Below, piece after piece: positions 44,860-56,608 of a DNA stretch of 64,000 nt (positions are counted from its first letter, which is position 1; each line of letters starts with the position of its first letter). The notes beneath the pieces are model-generated. The model saw only the letters and a program-made list of their open reading frames with translations. It did not search any database and had not been told where the DNA came from. The position numbers were made by a program, and so were the translations under genes. The stretch lies in assembly GCA_958295665.1 (NCBI GenBank), contig OY282558.1, positions 328,139,106 through 328,203,105 on the forward strand. Direction: 5' to 3'. The DNA is from Tipula vernalis (Eukaryota; Arthropoda; Insecta; Diptera; Tipulidae).

Positions 44860-46645
44860 ATTCCAATGATTCGGGAAATCTGACGACGATGGTAACGACG
44901 GTAAAACGAAACATAAACATCGTCAAATATTTACCAACGACGAAGAGTTGCAATTAGTAAACTATTTAGTTAAGCCCTCCCGAATATGCTACGGTTTGTC
45001 ATATCATCAAACTAGAAAATTAGCTTATGATCTTGTTGCCAATTTAAGAAAGCCAACCCCATCTACCTGGCAAGAAACTCAATTAGCTTAATTGGACTGG
45101 CTAAAAAGATTCATGGCTCGCCATCCGCAAATATCACTTCGTAATCCTGAAAACAAAAGCTTGTCAAGAGCTACTTCCTTTAACCGTACAAACGTTAAAC
45201 ATTTTTTTGAAAATGATAATGCTGTGATGGAATGTAATAAATTTAAAGCATTTGATGTGTATAACCTTGACGAGACAGGAATAACCACCGTTTTACAATC
45301 TCCAAAGCTAGGTACAAATTTGTGATATTCATATAATAAATAAAATAATTTAATAATTCCTATTGTTGTAGGTTATTGCGAAAACCGGTATTAAACAAAT
45401 AGGTCAGATTGTATCAGCCGAGCGAGGTGAGCTTGTCACGTTTTGTAGTATTGAAAGTGCCTCTGGAAATACAATTCCACCAGTATTTATATTTGCACGG
45501 TGCTCCACCAGATAGCTTGGAACTGGGAAACAAAAGCGGCTGGATGACTGAAGATCTTTTTTTAGAAGTGTTAAAACACCTTCAATCTAATACGCGTTGC
45601 TCGATTGAAGCACCTATTCTGTTGTTTATTGTGTTACTTTCCTTCCCACCACATTGCACTCACCATATGCAACCACTAGACGTGGGCGTTTATGGACATT
45701 TTAAAAATTATCTTAAGGCGGCTTTTAATAACTTCATGCTCACATCCCCGGGAAAACTTATTACTATTTACGATATTCCAAAATTGGCAAATGAAGCTTT
45801 TAAAAATAGTTTTACCGTTGCAAACAACAGAGCGGCATTTGAAAAATGTGGGATTTGGCCAGTAAATGCATCTATTTACACTGACGATGATTTTGAAATG
45901 AATTATGTAACAGATAGATCAATAACTCAAGAAGGAGAGCATTTGGATTTACCACGAGATGTTGGATTATTTGAAAGTGTTGCTGCAGAGTGTCATAATA
46001 ATACTTCTACACATATTGAAACACAGAGTAATATATCTTCCAATGATAAAATAGTGGGGCGCGTTTCGTCCTATCTAAGTGAATCTTTGTCAATTCAGAA
46101 TTCCCAGACATCCATCGAAGACATCGAAGATCCTAACGAATATAAAGAAAAATAAAACGATAAAATCAGTATGTTGAAAACAAGCCCCAAAAGTACCACG
46201 GAAAACACAAGTATTAAACACAACTAATAACAGCAGTTCATCGTCGGATGTCAACTCCGATTTTTCTTTGAGAGAATCCTTTGATTCAGATTTTGAAGAT
46301 GAAGAATTATCTGGAGGTGATCAACTTAACTATCCAAATAATCTGTTGGATAGTGATATTTTAAAAATCGGAGACTATGTGCTCGTAAAACTGGCACTGA
46401 ATAAAATAAAAAATGTTCATTTTGTTGGCCAAATCAAAGTTGTTCACAATCAAAATGATTTTGACGTCTTATTTTTGGAGAAATTGCATGAACAATTTCT
46501 TTTCCCATATAAAGATGACATATCTCAAATAAACCGAACAAAGATTGAATCATTATTACCAGAACCTGTTCAAATGCCAGGAACATTGAGAACAAGAACA
46601 AGTTACAAGTTTGAAATTATGTTTGACAAGTATGACATCCGTTAA
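44860..46645 (+). pseudogene. Pogo/jerky-like transposase pseudogene, second catalytic Asp deleted
   Basis: Plus strand in order: N-terminal DNA-binding block (FTNDEELQLVNYLVKPSRI, GLSYHQTRKLAYDLV), then LDWLKRFMARHPQISLRNPE and FDVYNLDETGITTV with the first Asp (ending 45,325). Next come VIAKTGIKQIGQIVSAERGE and the frame 45,409-46,155 (GAPPDSLELGNKSGWMTEDL, LSFPPHCTHHMQPLDVGVYG with the third Asp). The C-terminal tail is at 46,268-46,645 (LKIGDYVLVKL, LLPEPVQMPGT). ILLFIVLLSFPPHC shows that about 20-25 codons containing the DNHESH-type second Asp are missing. A 60-65-bp GT...AG block at 45,311-45,373 looks like an intron, but splicing it would shift the frame. Confidence 0.87.
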
Positions 46646-47108
46646 TAAATGACATCGGATGTCAGACCTCATCATTCTTGTTATTTATTATTTTAGTATT
46701 ATTTTGCAAAGTTTATGAAATAAATCGAATTATTCCAAAAATTAAAAAGTTTTATGTCTTTCTAGATTTTATAGCCGCTCATTAAACGCGATTAGCCTCT
46801 GAATTTTCACATCAGTTTAGTATGTATGAACCAAGGTTTTAGTCTAATTAATAAGTGTCTACTTTATAGCATCATGAAAGTTACCAGTGTCTACTTTATC
46901 CCCAACTCGGCATTTACAGTAAGAAACGAGCTTGTCATTGATTGCAGAAAGCAATAAACTTAAATAAACATTTAAAAAAAATTCTAATATTAATTTGTAC
47001 ATACTAATTTTTATCAAACATATCAAAAGTGTCTACTTTATAGCACGCTCCCCTATATGTGAATTTAGAAAAACAAAAAAATTGTGTAAACGGTAAGTTT
47101 AAAGTTTA
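46646..47108. other. Spacer with three GTGTCTACTTTATAGC copies
   Basis: GTGTCTACTTTAT occurs at 46,855, 46,887 and 47,029 in the same orientation, twice followed by AGCA. These may be terminal or subterminal repeats of the pogo-like element on the left. No partner was found on its other side. Confidence 0.5.
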
Positions 47109-49372
47109 CAAAAGGGCACAACTGGGAATTTCAAAAGTTATGCCCTTTTATAAAATATTCTCATATTTTATATTAATTTTCAATCGAGTTAGTCCGTTTT
47201 GTGAATGTTAAATAAGTTTTATAGGTGATTAAGTTTAGTGAATCCCCTTTGTAAAATTTTTTTGTTTCAGTTTCAAAAATTTAACTCCGGTTAGTGCATT
47301 TTAGTAAGTGTGCATGTCAAGTTCAGTACAAACATGTCTTCTAACCGTGCCAAAAAAATGTTGGAAATGGTTGCGTCTGCCACAATGTATGAATATTACA
47401 AAATTTCAAGTAACTGAATAAATTAATTAATATTATTTAATGTTATTTAACGTTAGGAAAGTATATCAGTATTGATTAATTTTATTTAAGAGGAATACTT
47501 AAATTAAATACCCATTCAAAAATTATCCGCAAAATGAAGCAAAAATCTATAATGGTACGATAAGATGTATACATTTTTCTTTATTGTGAACAAATACAGA
47601 GGCAAGCATTAATGAATTTTAATTTTATTTTAATATAGATTTAGGCGAGGAGACTATTGTAAATGACCATTTTTTGCAAAAAACAATCCCAAATGAAAAA
47701 AATGACGATATACCATATGATGATTCAATTATAAAATCTGCAGAACATTCTAATAAAGAGCAAATCTTAGATGCAGAGGAAATTAATATTTTGGAACCTG
47801 ATTTAGACGGTTACGATTCCGATAAGGATCCGAGAGTAGTATGGTAAGTCCGACGTAGAAAATGTAGAAACATTTGTTCGAGATATTATCAATAAACTCT
47901 TCATTGATGGAGCAATAATTAATATAGATCTACGCGGGAGGCATCTGAGTACTCGTACATGTTCCGAAAAAGTAATTAATGAAATTAAGAACCCCCTATG
48001 AAAGTCACTATACGCGACAAGATAGTCCAAAAAAATATTTAAATGTTGACTTAACTTTAACACTGATGTATAAACTTTACACAGAATCCCACAACAAAAC
48101 GGTTTCTTTATTAAAATATTCATCGGTATTTAAAGAAATGAATTTAAAATTTAAACCGCCTAAAACCGATGTTTGCAATACCTGCGAAAACTAGCTACTG
48201 GCGCCGAACTTGAAAAGTTGATAGGCGAGCAAAAGAAGCATCACGATGATGCTGATAGATCGTATAAAATGAAAGAGTTGGACAAATCATTAGCTAAAGA
48301 CGATAAAAATAAAATAGTTTACACATTAGACTTGGAACAGTGCGTCTTCCAGCACCATATTTAAAAACTTCGTTGTCGTTTTACAAGAGACAACTATGGA
48401 CTTATAATCTTACAGTACACGATTGTATTTCGAATAGTCCATATTGCTATATGTGGGATGAAACCATTGCAAAATGAGGCGGAAATGACATATCGTCCTG
48501 CTTATTTGCATTTTTGAGTTCTATTCCAAAAAATACAACAAACGTAGTTTTCAACAGCGATTCTTGTCCAGGCCAGAATAAAAATTATTTTGTAGCAACT
48601 ATGTTTACTTTATTTTTGCAAATCGATTCAGTTGAATCTATTGATCATAAGTTCTTAACTGTAGGACATACGCACATGGAATGTGATGTTGCCCACTCGG
48701 TTATTGAAAGAAAGCGCAAAAAATCAACAATCAAAATTCATCATCCAAGAGATTGGTCCAATTTTGTTCGCGGTGTCGGAAACAAAAATACATTCAATGT
48801 CATTGAAATGACTCAAGAAGAATTTGACTATTTCTCTGAATTTTCAAAAACTAAGATAAACTGGTGAAAAACTGACACTGGATGGAAATCCGTTTTTTGG
48901 AAACTTGTTCGATGGATGCGATTCGAAAAAAAATTTGGTGTGATTAATTTTAAAACGTCACTCGACTTGGAAGAACCATTTAGAGTTATGAAACATTCTC
49001 GCCGAGGAATTAATTCTTTTAATTTAAACAGCCTTTGTAAATGCTATACTGACACTTTGCCAATAAATCACGAGAAGAAAAAAGACCTTCTTGATTTATC
49101 ACCGTTGTTGAATATACATTTTCATGATTTTTACAAAAATTGGCCTATTAACAAGGAACCTAACTACGATCCTGATGTCGGTCCCTACAAGTGATAATTA
49201 TAATAAAATTAATTTTTAATAAAATATTTAAGTTGAGTTAATTTAATCAAGACGTTTATTATTCTATGATTTTATTAAAAGGGCATAATTTATGATATAC
49301 CATATGCCCTTTATGTAAAAGTCAAAACTTAAATGCAATAATGTTAAATTTTTCAAAAGGGCATAAAAAGAA
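47109..49372 (+). mobile_element. Putative transposon encoding a DUF7869-like protein
   Basis: The gene at 47,334-49,194 is bracketed by AAAAGGGCATAA motifs in alternating orientation. On the left they lie at about 47,109 (forward) and 47,140 (inverted); on the right at 49,276 (forward), 49,303 (inverted) and 49,354 (forward). The outer copies can serve as terminal inverted repeats. The exact ends and target duplication are not fixed. The superfamily is unclear. Confidence 0.6.
47334..49194 (+). pseudogene. DUF7869-like putative transposase gene with intron, frameshifted
   Basis: Exon 1 (47,334-47,409) begins MSSNRAKKMLEMVASATM. A GTAACT donor and TTTTAATATAG acceptor (intron 47,410-47,638) join it in phase to exon 2 (NLGEETIVNDHFLQ). 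Later blocks are spread over frames: [79 protein letters not shown], then a C-terminal domain to 49,194. The acidic motifs in LDLEQ, NSDSCPGQNKN and GHTHMEC resemble an RNase-H-like DDE nuclease core. I recall such proteins as common, uncharacterised transposon-borne genes in insects. Several frameshifts and stops inactivate this copy. Confidence 0.65.
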
Positions 49373-49389
49373 AATTCTGAAATTTTCCA

Positions 49390-52300
49390 GCTACAAAATA
49401 AAAACTGGCTAATGTTTAGATGACAATATATTTGTAACTAAAGTACGTACCGAGAGCCGTTGGAATAAAGAGAATTTAAATGTTTCATTTTTTTCACAGC
49501 TCTATTAAAAGTTTCAAATTGGTCTCCTGAAAAATTCGATTTTACGACTTATGCCGCTTTGATTTGTGGCCACAGACATACTAGAAAAAAATTGTTTTCA
49601 CAAATCGTCAACTTTAGGTTCCTTGAAAGCGCCGACAACGGTTTACACTGATGTTGCAAACATTTGTCTTTGATTTGCATAAGATTTAGTTTAGTTTTGT
49701 ATGTTTTTTGTCCAAATGAATTTCTGTTTGTGCAATATACATGTAAGTTTTAAAAAGGCAAAGGGATAATTATAAAACTCATCCAAGCATATTATTTCAT
49801 AAAATTATAGCAATAAAATACATAAAAAATGATTTTTATTTCGGGAATTTTAACCTTATACAAAATATATTTCTGTAGTAATTCTTCTATGCTACAACAG
49901 AAAAATAAAATGGAAATTTTCGTTATCATTTAGTAAAGCCATACAGAAAATTAATTCTAAAAATCTTTTAATTAGTTACTCAAACGATTCACATTTATTG
50001 TGTTTTTATTAGCTAAAAGAAGTACATTTGTGTACTTCTCTGCAAATTACAGAAAATTAGTGCATTATAAGATCGGAACCGGAAAAGAAATACTCTAATC
50101 CCTACAGAAGTACAAGTGGTAACCCTAAACAGACGTCATCGTAACCCAAAGGTAACATAAATAAAGAAGATTTCCTCTGTTTTTTCAAGATAAAAAATGT
50201 TCAATATTTTCGTTAAGCCATTACAAAATGGTCTAGTTGGCGAAATTTATTAAAATTTCTTCACACGAACAATCGTGCAAACGGCCTTACGATTTTTTTT
50301 TTCCTTGTATTAAATTAAAAACTGGACGAAGTTACCTCTGGAATTTAATAAGAAAATGCAAACAAAAGAAAGTATCTTATGTATAATTTTGTATCGATGT
50401 ACAAAACGTATCACAAAAAATTAAGTAGGCTATATTTTCTCGATTTATCGATAATTTATATAAAAAAACATTTTTTTTTAGATAATAATCATTCAACAAA
50501 AAATAGACTGGAAATTTTACAAATTTTTAAAATAATACAATGATAACAGCTAATTTAGTAATCACTAATCATCGATAATCCACTTTTCATTATTATATGA
50601 TTATTGGGGCGCCACAAAAAATGCATCGTACATCGATAAAATTATCTAATCCTGGAATTGGACATTAATCGTTAATTATAGCTTAATTACTACAGTACAG
50701 AAATACGCCTAAAACAATAGTTGAATACATTCGAACGCCTGCAAACTGGTTTTATCCAAAAAATTATTTTTATCACGTGGCAGGCTCTTATGATTAAACA
50801 CTAATTACATGTAATGTTTATTTAGCGCGCAAATTATTTTTTGTTGGTATTCCCTCTTCCACTAAACAGCATTTAACGTATGTAGCACATTTTACTGATT
50901 AAATATAAAAAAAAAATATTTTCTCACCATTAACCGTTTATGTTATTGTTTTTTTTTTTAATTTATTCGGAAATATATTATCAAAACTATGTGCTTACTC
51001 GTACATAAATTAAATTATAGTTCACTTAACATTTTTAAGTTATCATAATTTCATTAATCACAATTACATAGTTAGAGGAAAATTAATTATGATAACATAA
51101 AACCAAATCTTAGTTAAAGTATTCATATCAAGCGTACGCAGTCGTCAAGTAACCAAATAATTAGGGACGTTGAAAATTGGTTAACCCCTTATTTGAGGTT
51201 CATTCAATATTTGATATGACCATTCCATACTAATATCATCCCGACATAAAATTTTGTGGTATTCACTTAATTATGTTTTAAATGTGTGTTTCAAATTATC
51301 ACACCTCTACGTTATATTAATACCCTGTCGTGGTGATAAAAAAACCAACGATTTATGCGTTATTATTAGAGTATTGTACAATAATAATACACATATTTAG
51401 AGGAAATAATTGTTGTTGATTAATTTTTGTATAGTGGTGCGTTTTGAAAAAAAAAAAAAAAAAACTCGGTATAGTAGTGGGATGGTCTTCCTCTAAGATA
51501 AAATGTGTATTTAATACACATTAAACTATTTTTTTGTTTAAAAGCGACTGCATCCAGTTGCTCGGAAGTGCAACTGTGGCCTAATCAAATTAAATTATAC
51601 ATAGTAATAGTAGGTTGAATACAATCGTGCGTCGAACATATGTTTTGTAACATCGCACGCATATCAGTTTAATAGCTTCCAGATTATTCAATTAAAAAAA
51701 AATGATTCAATTGGAGTATTTATAATTCTATGGAAATTCCAATAGTTTTGATTAGTGTCCCGGTGATAATAATATTTGTAAATAACCTATTTGTAGGTCG
51801 CACTACAATAATACCGAAAGCACATAATTTCAATGTACGTGAATTATATGTACGCAGGTAACTCCTACATCAATATACGCGATAAGACAAAGCAAAAAAA
51901 GTAAACCTTCGATTTCGATGAAATTTTAATTTTTAAACCTAATTGGTGGCGATTGATTACTGATAAAAATTAAAAGTAACAACCCAAATATGATTCAGTA
52001 TCGCAGTATACATACATACTTTCAATTAAATGTTTACGGTGGTAGAAAAAATAATAGATGCGAGACGGCAACTTATTATCAAATTATCCAAAAATATTAT
52101 CAACAAAAAAAAAACGAAATTGAAAGCTTAAGTAGCACTTGGTAGCACAATTGCTTCCATCACTGTCATTCTGATTTTTTTTTTAAAAGCATAGCAAATA
52201 CTTTATATTTTTGACATTTATGCATTGCTATCAATTATATTATAGAACCACAAACAAAATACGATTCGTTTAAAAAATCCTTTCAAAAATCAATTAATTT

Positions 52301-52449
52301 TTTTTAGACGTCATTTTGACTGATATATATTAACCATGACAGTATTAGACAGTCATCAATCAAATGAAGTTAATCCATGGTATTATATACAAACCACGAT
52401 ACAAATCATAAAATTGAACAATCATTGGCGCACTATTTATGGGACTTAC
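49390..52449. other. Intron DNA adjoining HHEX exon 1
   Basis: No frame is recognisable. 49,527-49,585 is the partner of the dispersed block at 11,466-11,523, and 49,682-49,760 is the inverted partner of 43,905-43,985. The 2.5 kb next to exon 1 (50,000-52,440) has no recognised transposon, which may reflect constraint near the gene. Confidence 0.4.
49682..49760 (-). repeat. Inverted repeat partner 2 (matches 43,905-43,985)
   Basis: GATTTAGTTTAGTTTTGTAT, CAAATGAATTTCTGTTTGTG and ATACATGTAAGTTT are the reverse complement of partner 1, with a few mismatches. Confidence 0.75.
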
Positions 52450-52906
52450 CTTTATGTAATGCATTTGCGTAATGTTCTAAATATGATGAGGTCGGTGGAA
52501 ATGGCGCCATTCCCAGATGTAGTGGCATAAGGAAATTTGATTTTTGTAAATCCAGCAGCTGCGGATGATACATTGCAGTTGGTTTACGAGGTTCCGGCTG
52601 TGCTGTCGACGAACTAATCACTTGTGAATTTAGTGTTGTAGATGCTGTCGTTAGAATTTCACTGGGCGACGTTGACAGTGACATTGAGCTTGGACTCTGC
52701 GATGATGACACTAATGCAGATGGCGTTAATGGATTCACTAAAGTTTTATTTAATATTGAATGTTCACTATTTACACTATTTGGACTACTACTATAATGGT
52801 TTTGCCGTAGCGCGGCTAATTGTTGTGAAATAAATTGATGGTTTTCAGTCTGTTGATGCAGTATATCATCAATTCGAAAAGAAGATTTCCGTTTCGAAGA
52901 ACTCAT
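52450..52906 (-). CDS. HHEX: HHEX homeobox transcription factor, exon 1 (N terminus)
   Basis: The start ATG at 52,906-52,904 has a good context (ACACAATG). The exon codes 152 residues plus one base before GTAAGT. Residues 10-16 read FRIDDIL, matching the FYIEDIL motif at the N terminus of vertebrate HHEX, an eh1-like Groucho-contact motif. The middle is low-complexity Ser/Thr/Gln, as is common in insect homeobox proteins. The end (YLEHYANALHK) corresponds to the NDYTHALLRH block that precedes the homeodomain in vertebrate HHEX, which supports joining to exon 2. The open frame would continue only five codons past the splice site. Confidence 0.88.
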
Positions 52907-53300
52907 TGTGTTTTATTAAACTATATGTTTATCACTAAAGATTCACTAATATTTTTTTTTTTTGACCGGTAAGCAATTTAGATAAAAATTACAGTTCTTC
53001 ACAAAAGTACAGAAATATTAAAAAAAAAAAACAACCTAACCACCTCTTTAATCATCAATTTCAAATGTATAACTAAAATTGTTTTTATCAATTTACTAGC
53101 ATATATAATTTAATATATATTAAAGTAATAACAGAATGTCATTTTTAAATAATTTTTTTTTGATAAAATATTTTTTTTTTAAGATAACATTATTACAGAA
53201 AAAAAGTATTTGTATTTATCGTATTAATGTTGTATGTATAGATATGTATATATGTATATGTATATATGTATATTTAGTTAAAGTAATAATTTGGTGTTAA
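52907..53300 (-). other. HHEX upstream / 5' UTR region
   Basis: AT-rich non-coding sequence that must contain the 5' UTR and promoter if transcription starts nearby. No TATA box or initiator could be assigned with confidence. It holds poly-T runs (on the plus strand) near 52,953 and 53,153. Confidence 0.35.
53229..53275. repeat. (TGTATA)n-like microsatellite
   Basis: Short imperfect array of TATGTATA / GTATATAT units. Confidence 0.8.
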
Positions 53301-53951
53301 TATACGGTGATTAGACTTTTTGTGTTTTCAATTTTCACATGTCCGGGATAAGAAACTGCGTTAGAAACAATGGTTGCAGATTTTAAATTGGCATAAATCT
53401 TCAGTTCACTTTTCAATAAAACAATCTGTTTTATTTTTTGGGATAACTTTTCACACCTACTAATTCCCCAATAAATTTTTGTTCCAACAAATATTATTGT
53501 AATGAAAATATAATTGGAATTGAGGATCCTAATATTTCAGGGATTTTTTTTTATAAAACCAAACGTTTGGTTTGTAAGCGTCTTTTTCGAATATGTTCTT
53601 TTTAAATAATGCTTTAGCGAACTAATCGCGCAATTTAATTGCCCCATGTTTCTACACCCAGAAAAATGTAACTTAAATTTAAAGAAAATATAGTTTCGTT
53701 TAAAGAAATTTTGCCTATAGATTTTGCACAAAACTATTTTTTCTTTTTTTGAAAAAATTAATTTCTTTTATTTTTAAACTTCAATAATAAACGAAAGTGA
53801 AGTTTTTTTTGAAAATGATTACTAAATTTTTAAACTGCCTATGTATTAGTAAAAATCAACTCCTGCGTTAAACGGAAAATAAATTATTTATGTGTTTTCA
53901 TATAATAAAATAAGTGATATGTATAAGCCACAGTTTTAAAATTTATTAAAA
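53301..53951. other. Spacer between HHEX and the Penelope-like element
   Basis: AT-rich. The 53,537-53,731 minus frame has no similarity I can name. The last part may be the 5' UTR of the Penelope-like element. Confidence 0.35.
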
Positions 53952-55201
53952 ATGGAATTTTTCCGTCTTTATAATAATTATGATGAGCAATCACTCGCTA
54001 CTGTGAAATTATATTCAAATTTGGTACACAATATATGTCATAAAATAAATTTGCATTTTAACCGTACATGCAAACGGTTAAAAATCATTCCAAAATACAT
54101 ACACGTCATTATAAAAAGCAGATCAACAGCAGCAATATCGGCAAAAATAAAATGTGAAAACTTCTGGTTATCAAAAAGGATCAAAGAACTTTATACAAAA
54201 ATCAACACGCTAACGCTGAAGACTTACAACGCGCAACTACTGCTTAGCAAAACATTTCACCAACTAGAATATCAAAACATCATCCAACAAGTAGGAATGA
54301 ATGTTGAGAAGACATTGAAGAAGAAAAGGATATGCATTAAAACCAAGCTTAAAAAACTTAAATTAGCGACCATTGCAATAACTTCTACAAACGAACGATC
54401 ATCTAAACCGAAAACACATACCGTTTTCAAACGAATACACAACATGACCACCTTAAATCTTGATGTAGATGAACGAAAACTATTATAAAAAGGATTAAAA
54501 CACAAGATTAAGCCAGAGGACAACAAAAAGAAAACCCAAAACCATTTATTAAATATTGAAAATGCCATTCAAAAAACAGATTTTAACCACCAAGATGAAA
54601 TTAGGACAATATTCATCAACGGAATATGCAAAAAAAGTATAAAAACAAAAAACAATAAGGACATAGAGTCAAAAACACAATCTCAAAGTTAAGAAAGAAA
54701 ATTACAGATAACCACGTCATAGTCACAAAAGCAGACAAAGGGAACACTACCGTTTTAATCCATGAAACAGATTACAACAATAAAATAGAAGAATATATCA
54801 CCTGCAACAACATTCTAAACATCAGAAATGATCCAACTAAATTTTATCATAAAACCATAAATAAAGTAATCATTCAATCGGAAAACATCTTAAACAAGCA
54901 CCAGATATACAATAGTAAAATGATAAAACCCACAGCACCCACTTTAAACGGATTACCAAAACTTCATAAACCGGAAATTCCAATTCGTCCCTTAGTTAAC
55001 TTCACAACATCACCCACATACAAAATTGCCAAAGTATTGAACGGATAGGTTGAAGGATAACATAGTTCTAAAAAATAATTGGTCGGTAAAAAATAATATT
55101 GAACTAATACACAAAATAAAATCAATCGCAATCCCCAGTGGCGCAAAGCTGGCATCATTTGACGTTTCGAATTTGTACACAAACATACCAGTTACTGAAA
55201 C
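53952..55201 (+). pseudogene. Penelope-like RT, N-terminal part to motif A
   Basis: The frame opens at the ATG at 53,952 and is open to 54,488. After a TAA it continues in the same frame to about 54,690. A frame change then gives DNHVIVTKADKGNTTVLIHE and TLNGLPKLHKPEIPIRPLVN with SPTYKIAKVLN, and a second change gives KLASFDVSNLYTNIPVTET. ADKGN, LPKLHKP and the motif-A block SFDVSNLYTNIP are diagnostic of Penelope-like RT. The Lys-rich N-terminal 200 residues are variable in this family. Two frameshifts and one stop are present. Confidence 0.88.
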
Positions 55202-55221
55202 GAGGCGAGTGCGAACATTCA

Positions 55222-55252
55222 AAGAGGATAGACGTGTTTTTTCTATCCTCTT
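55222..55252 (+). promoter_or_regulatory. DPE-like AGACGTG within a hairpin at the insert's 5' end
   Basis: AGACGTG at 55,230-55,236 begins at base 29 of the insert (position +28 if transcription starts at the A at insert base 2), matching the RGWCGTG downstream promoter element of insect LINEs with internal promoters. It overlaps a perfect 10-bp stem: AAGAGGATAG (55,222-55,231) and CTATCCTCTT (55,243-55,252). Confidence 0.5.
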
Positions 55253-56608
55253 CAAAAATTTAATTTAATTTTATTTTTGTCTTTATTTTTGTTTTATTTA
55301 TGTAGTGTAGTGTTATGTATATACTTTATATACATATGTATATACATTTTAATCCTAATTGAATTCAATTTTAGTCTAATAATAATTAAAGTGTAAGTGT
55401 AATAATAATTGAAGTGAATTTTTGGAAAATGCAATCCACCGGGATGCATTTATCAGGCAATGTTTTATATTTATAGATAAAGAAATCAAAATTATTGATT
55501 TCTTGTTTAAGTGCATGATTTTAACTTTAGTGAGATTGTACATGAAATTCAATTTCAATTTTAATTACTAAAATCTAATTATCGAATAGAATTAAAATAA
55601 ATTTTAACTTAAATAGACATACGTCGTAGTTAATTTCATATTTGAGTTTATTTTTACGCATACTTATATGCTTTCTTGTGTATGTAGTTTATATACAATG
55701 GACAAAAATATATACTTGAAACATGATATATAACAAAGCCAACAACAGGTTTGTGCAGCCGTCTCGTTCGCTCTTTGTATAGATTCTCTCAAGAAATGTA
55801 CTATGTTTATATTGTTGTTGGTTTTTGTCTTGTAATATGCGAACAACAATAGAATAAAGACATTTTTTGTTGGTTTTGGTATAGTCGTCACAAATATTTT
55901 ACTGTTTAGTAGTATCTGGATATTAGGAATAATATTAGGAAAACACTGAAAACATGATAAGTATCCTGCTACGCACATGAAAGATGGTAGAAAATATTTA
56001 CCTTCAATGTGTGTTGCTGGTTTAGTATATAAGATTATATTATTTGTACAAGGCCAGCACTGATGTAATACTACGGGCCTGATTCAGTGATGAAGCACAC
56101 AGATCTTCTCTTACATTTGATCGCTTGTGGTTGAAAGTGTTGGTGCGAAAATAGAATAAAAATACTCTCATCTAACCAATCCCAAAATCCCAATTAGCTT
56201 TTTTCATTATTAACATACCCAATTTTCCTTCCACAATTCGTTTGTTTTGTTTTATCTACAATTTGTATGTTTTTCTCACTCATTTATATAATCTGTCGAT
56301 CACCGATACTTTCATGTATAATCGCAAAATAAATTTATAATATTGCTGACAATCGGGCTTGTGGTGCATTGGTGTTGGTTTTGTATTTGTATGCTGGTGT
56401 TATTTTTTCGATCTGTGAGTTTTAGTATTCATGGAACAAATATTGTGGGCTTGATAAAACATGAATATACAGGTTCAATGAAGTTTAAGTGTATTCGACT
56501 CAAATAGGATTCTTATACTTTGTATAATCGAATGGGTTTTAGTCGAATTGGAATCCGTCTTATACAATTCATTGAAAATAGTTTATTTATTTATGATTAA
56601 TAATTTTT

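Larger units (their letters stand above)
21162..52449 (-). other. HHEX: HHEX intron 1, 31.3 kb, filled with mobile elements
   Basis: The donor is AAAG|GTAAGT (GT at 52,449-52,448) and the acceptor TTTTCAG| (AG at 21,163-21,162). Exon 1 leaves one base (G) and exon 2 supplies CT, giving an in-phase Ala codon. No other host exon was recognised inside. The intron carries at least a dozen transposable-element remnants, listed separately, and stretches of unassigned AT-rich DNA such as 21,210-22,170. Regulatory elements would be expected in an intron this large, but none can be recognised without comparison. Confidence 0.85.

Noticed and set aside
52336..52833. Plus-strand frames over HHEX exon 1
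   Set aside because: Antisense shadows of the exon; the minus-strand frame has the splice-compatible phase and HHEX-like motifs.
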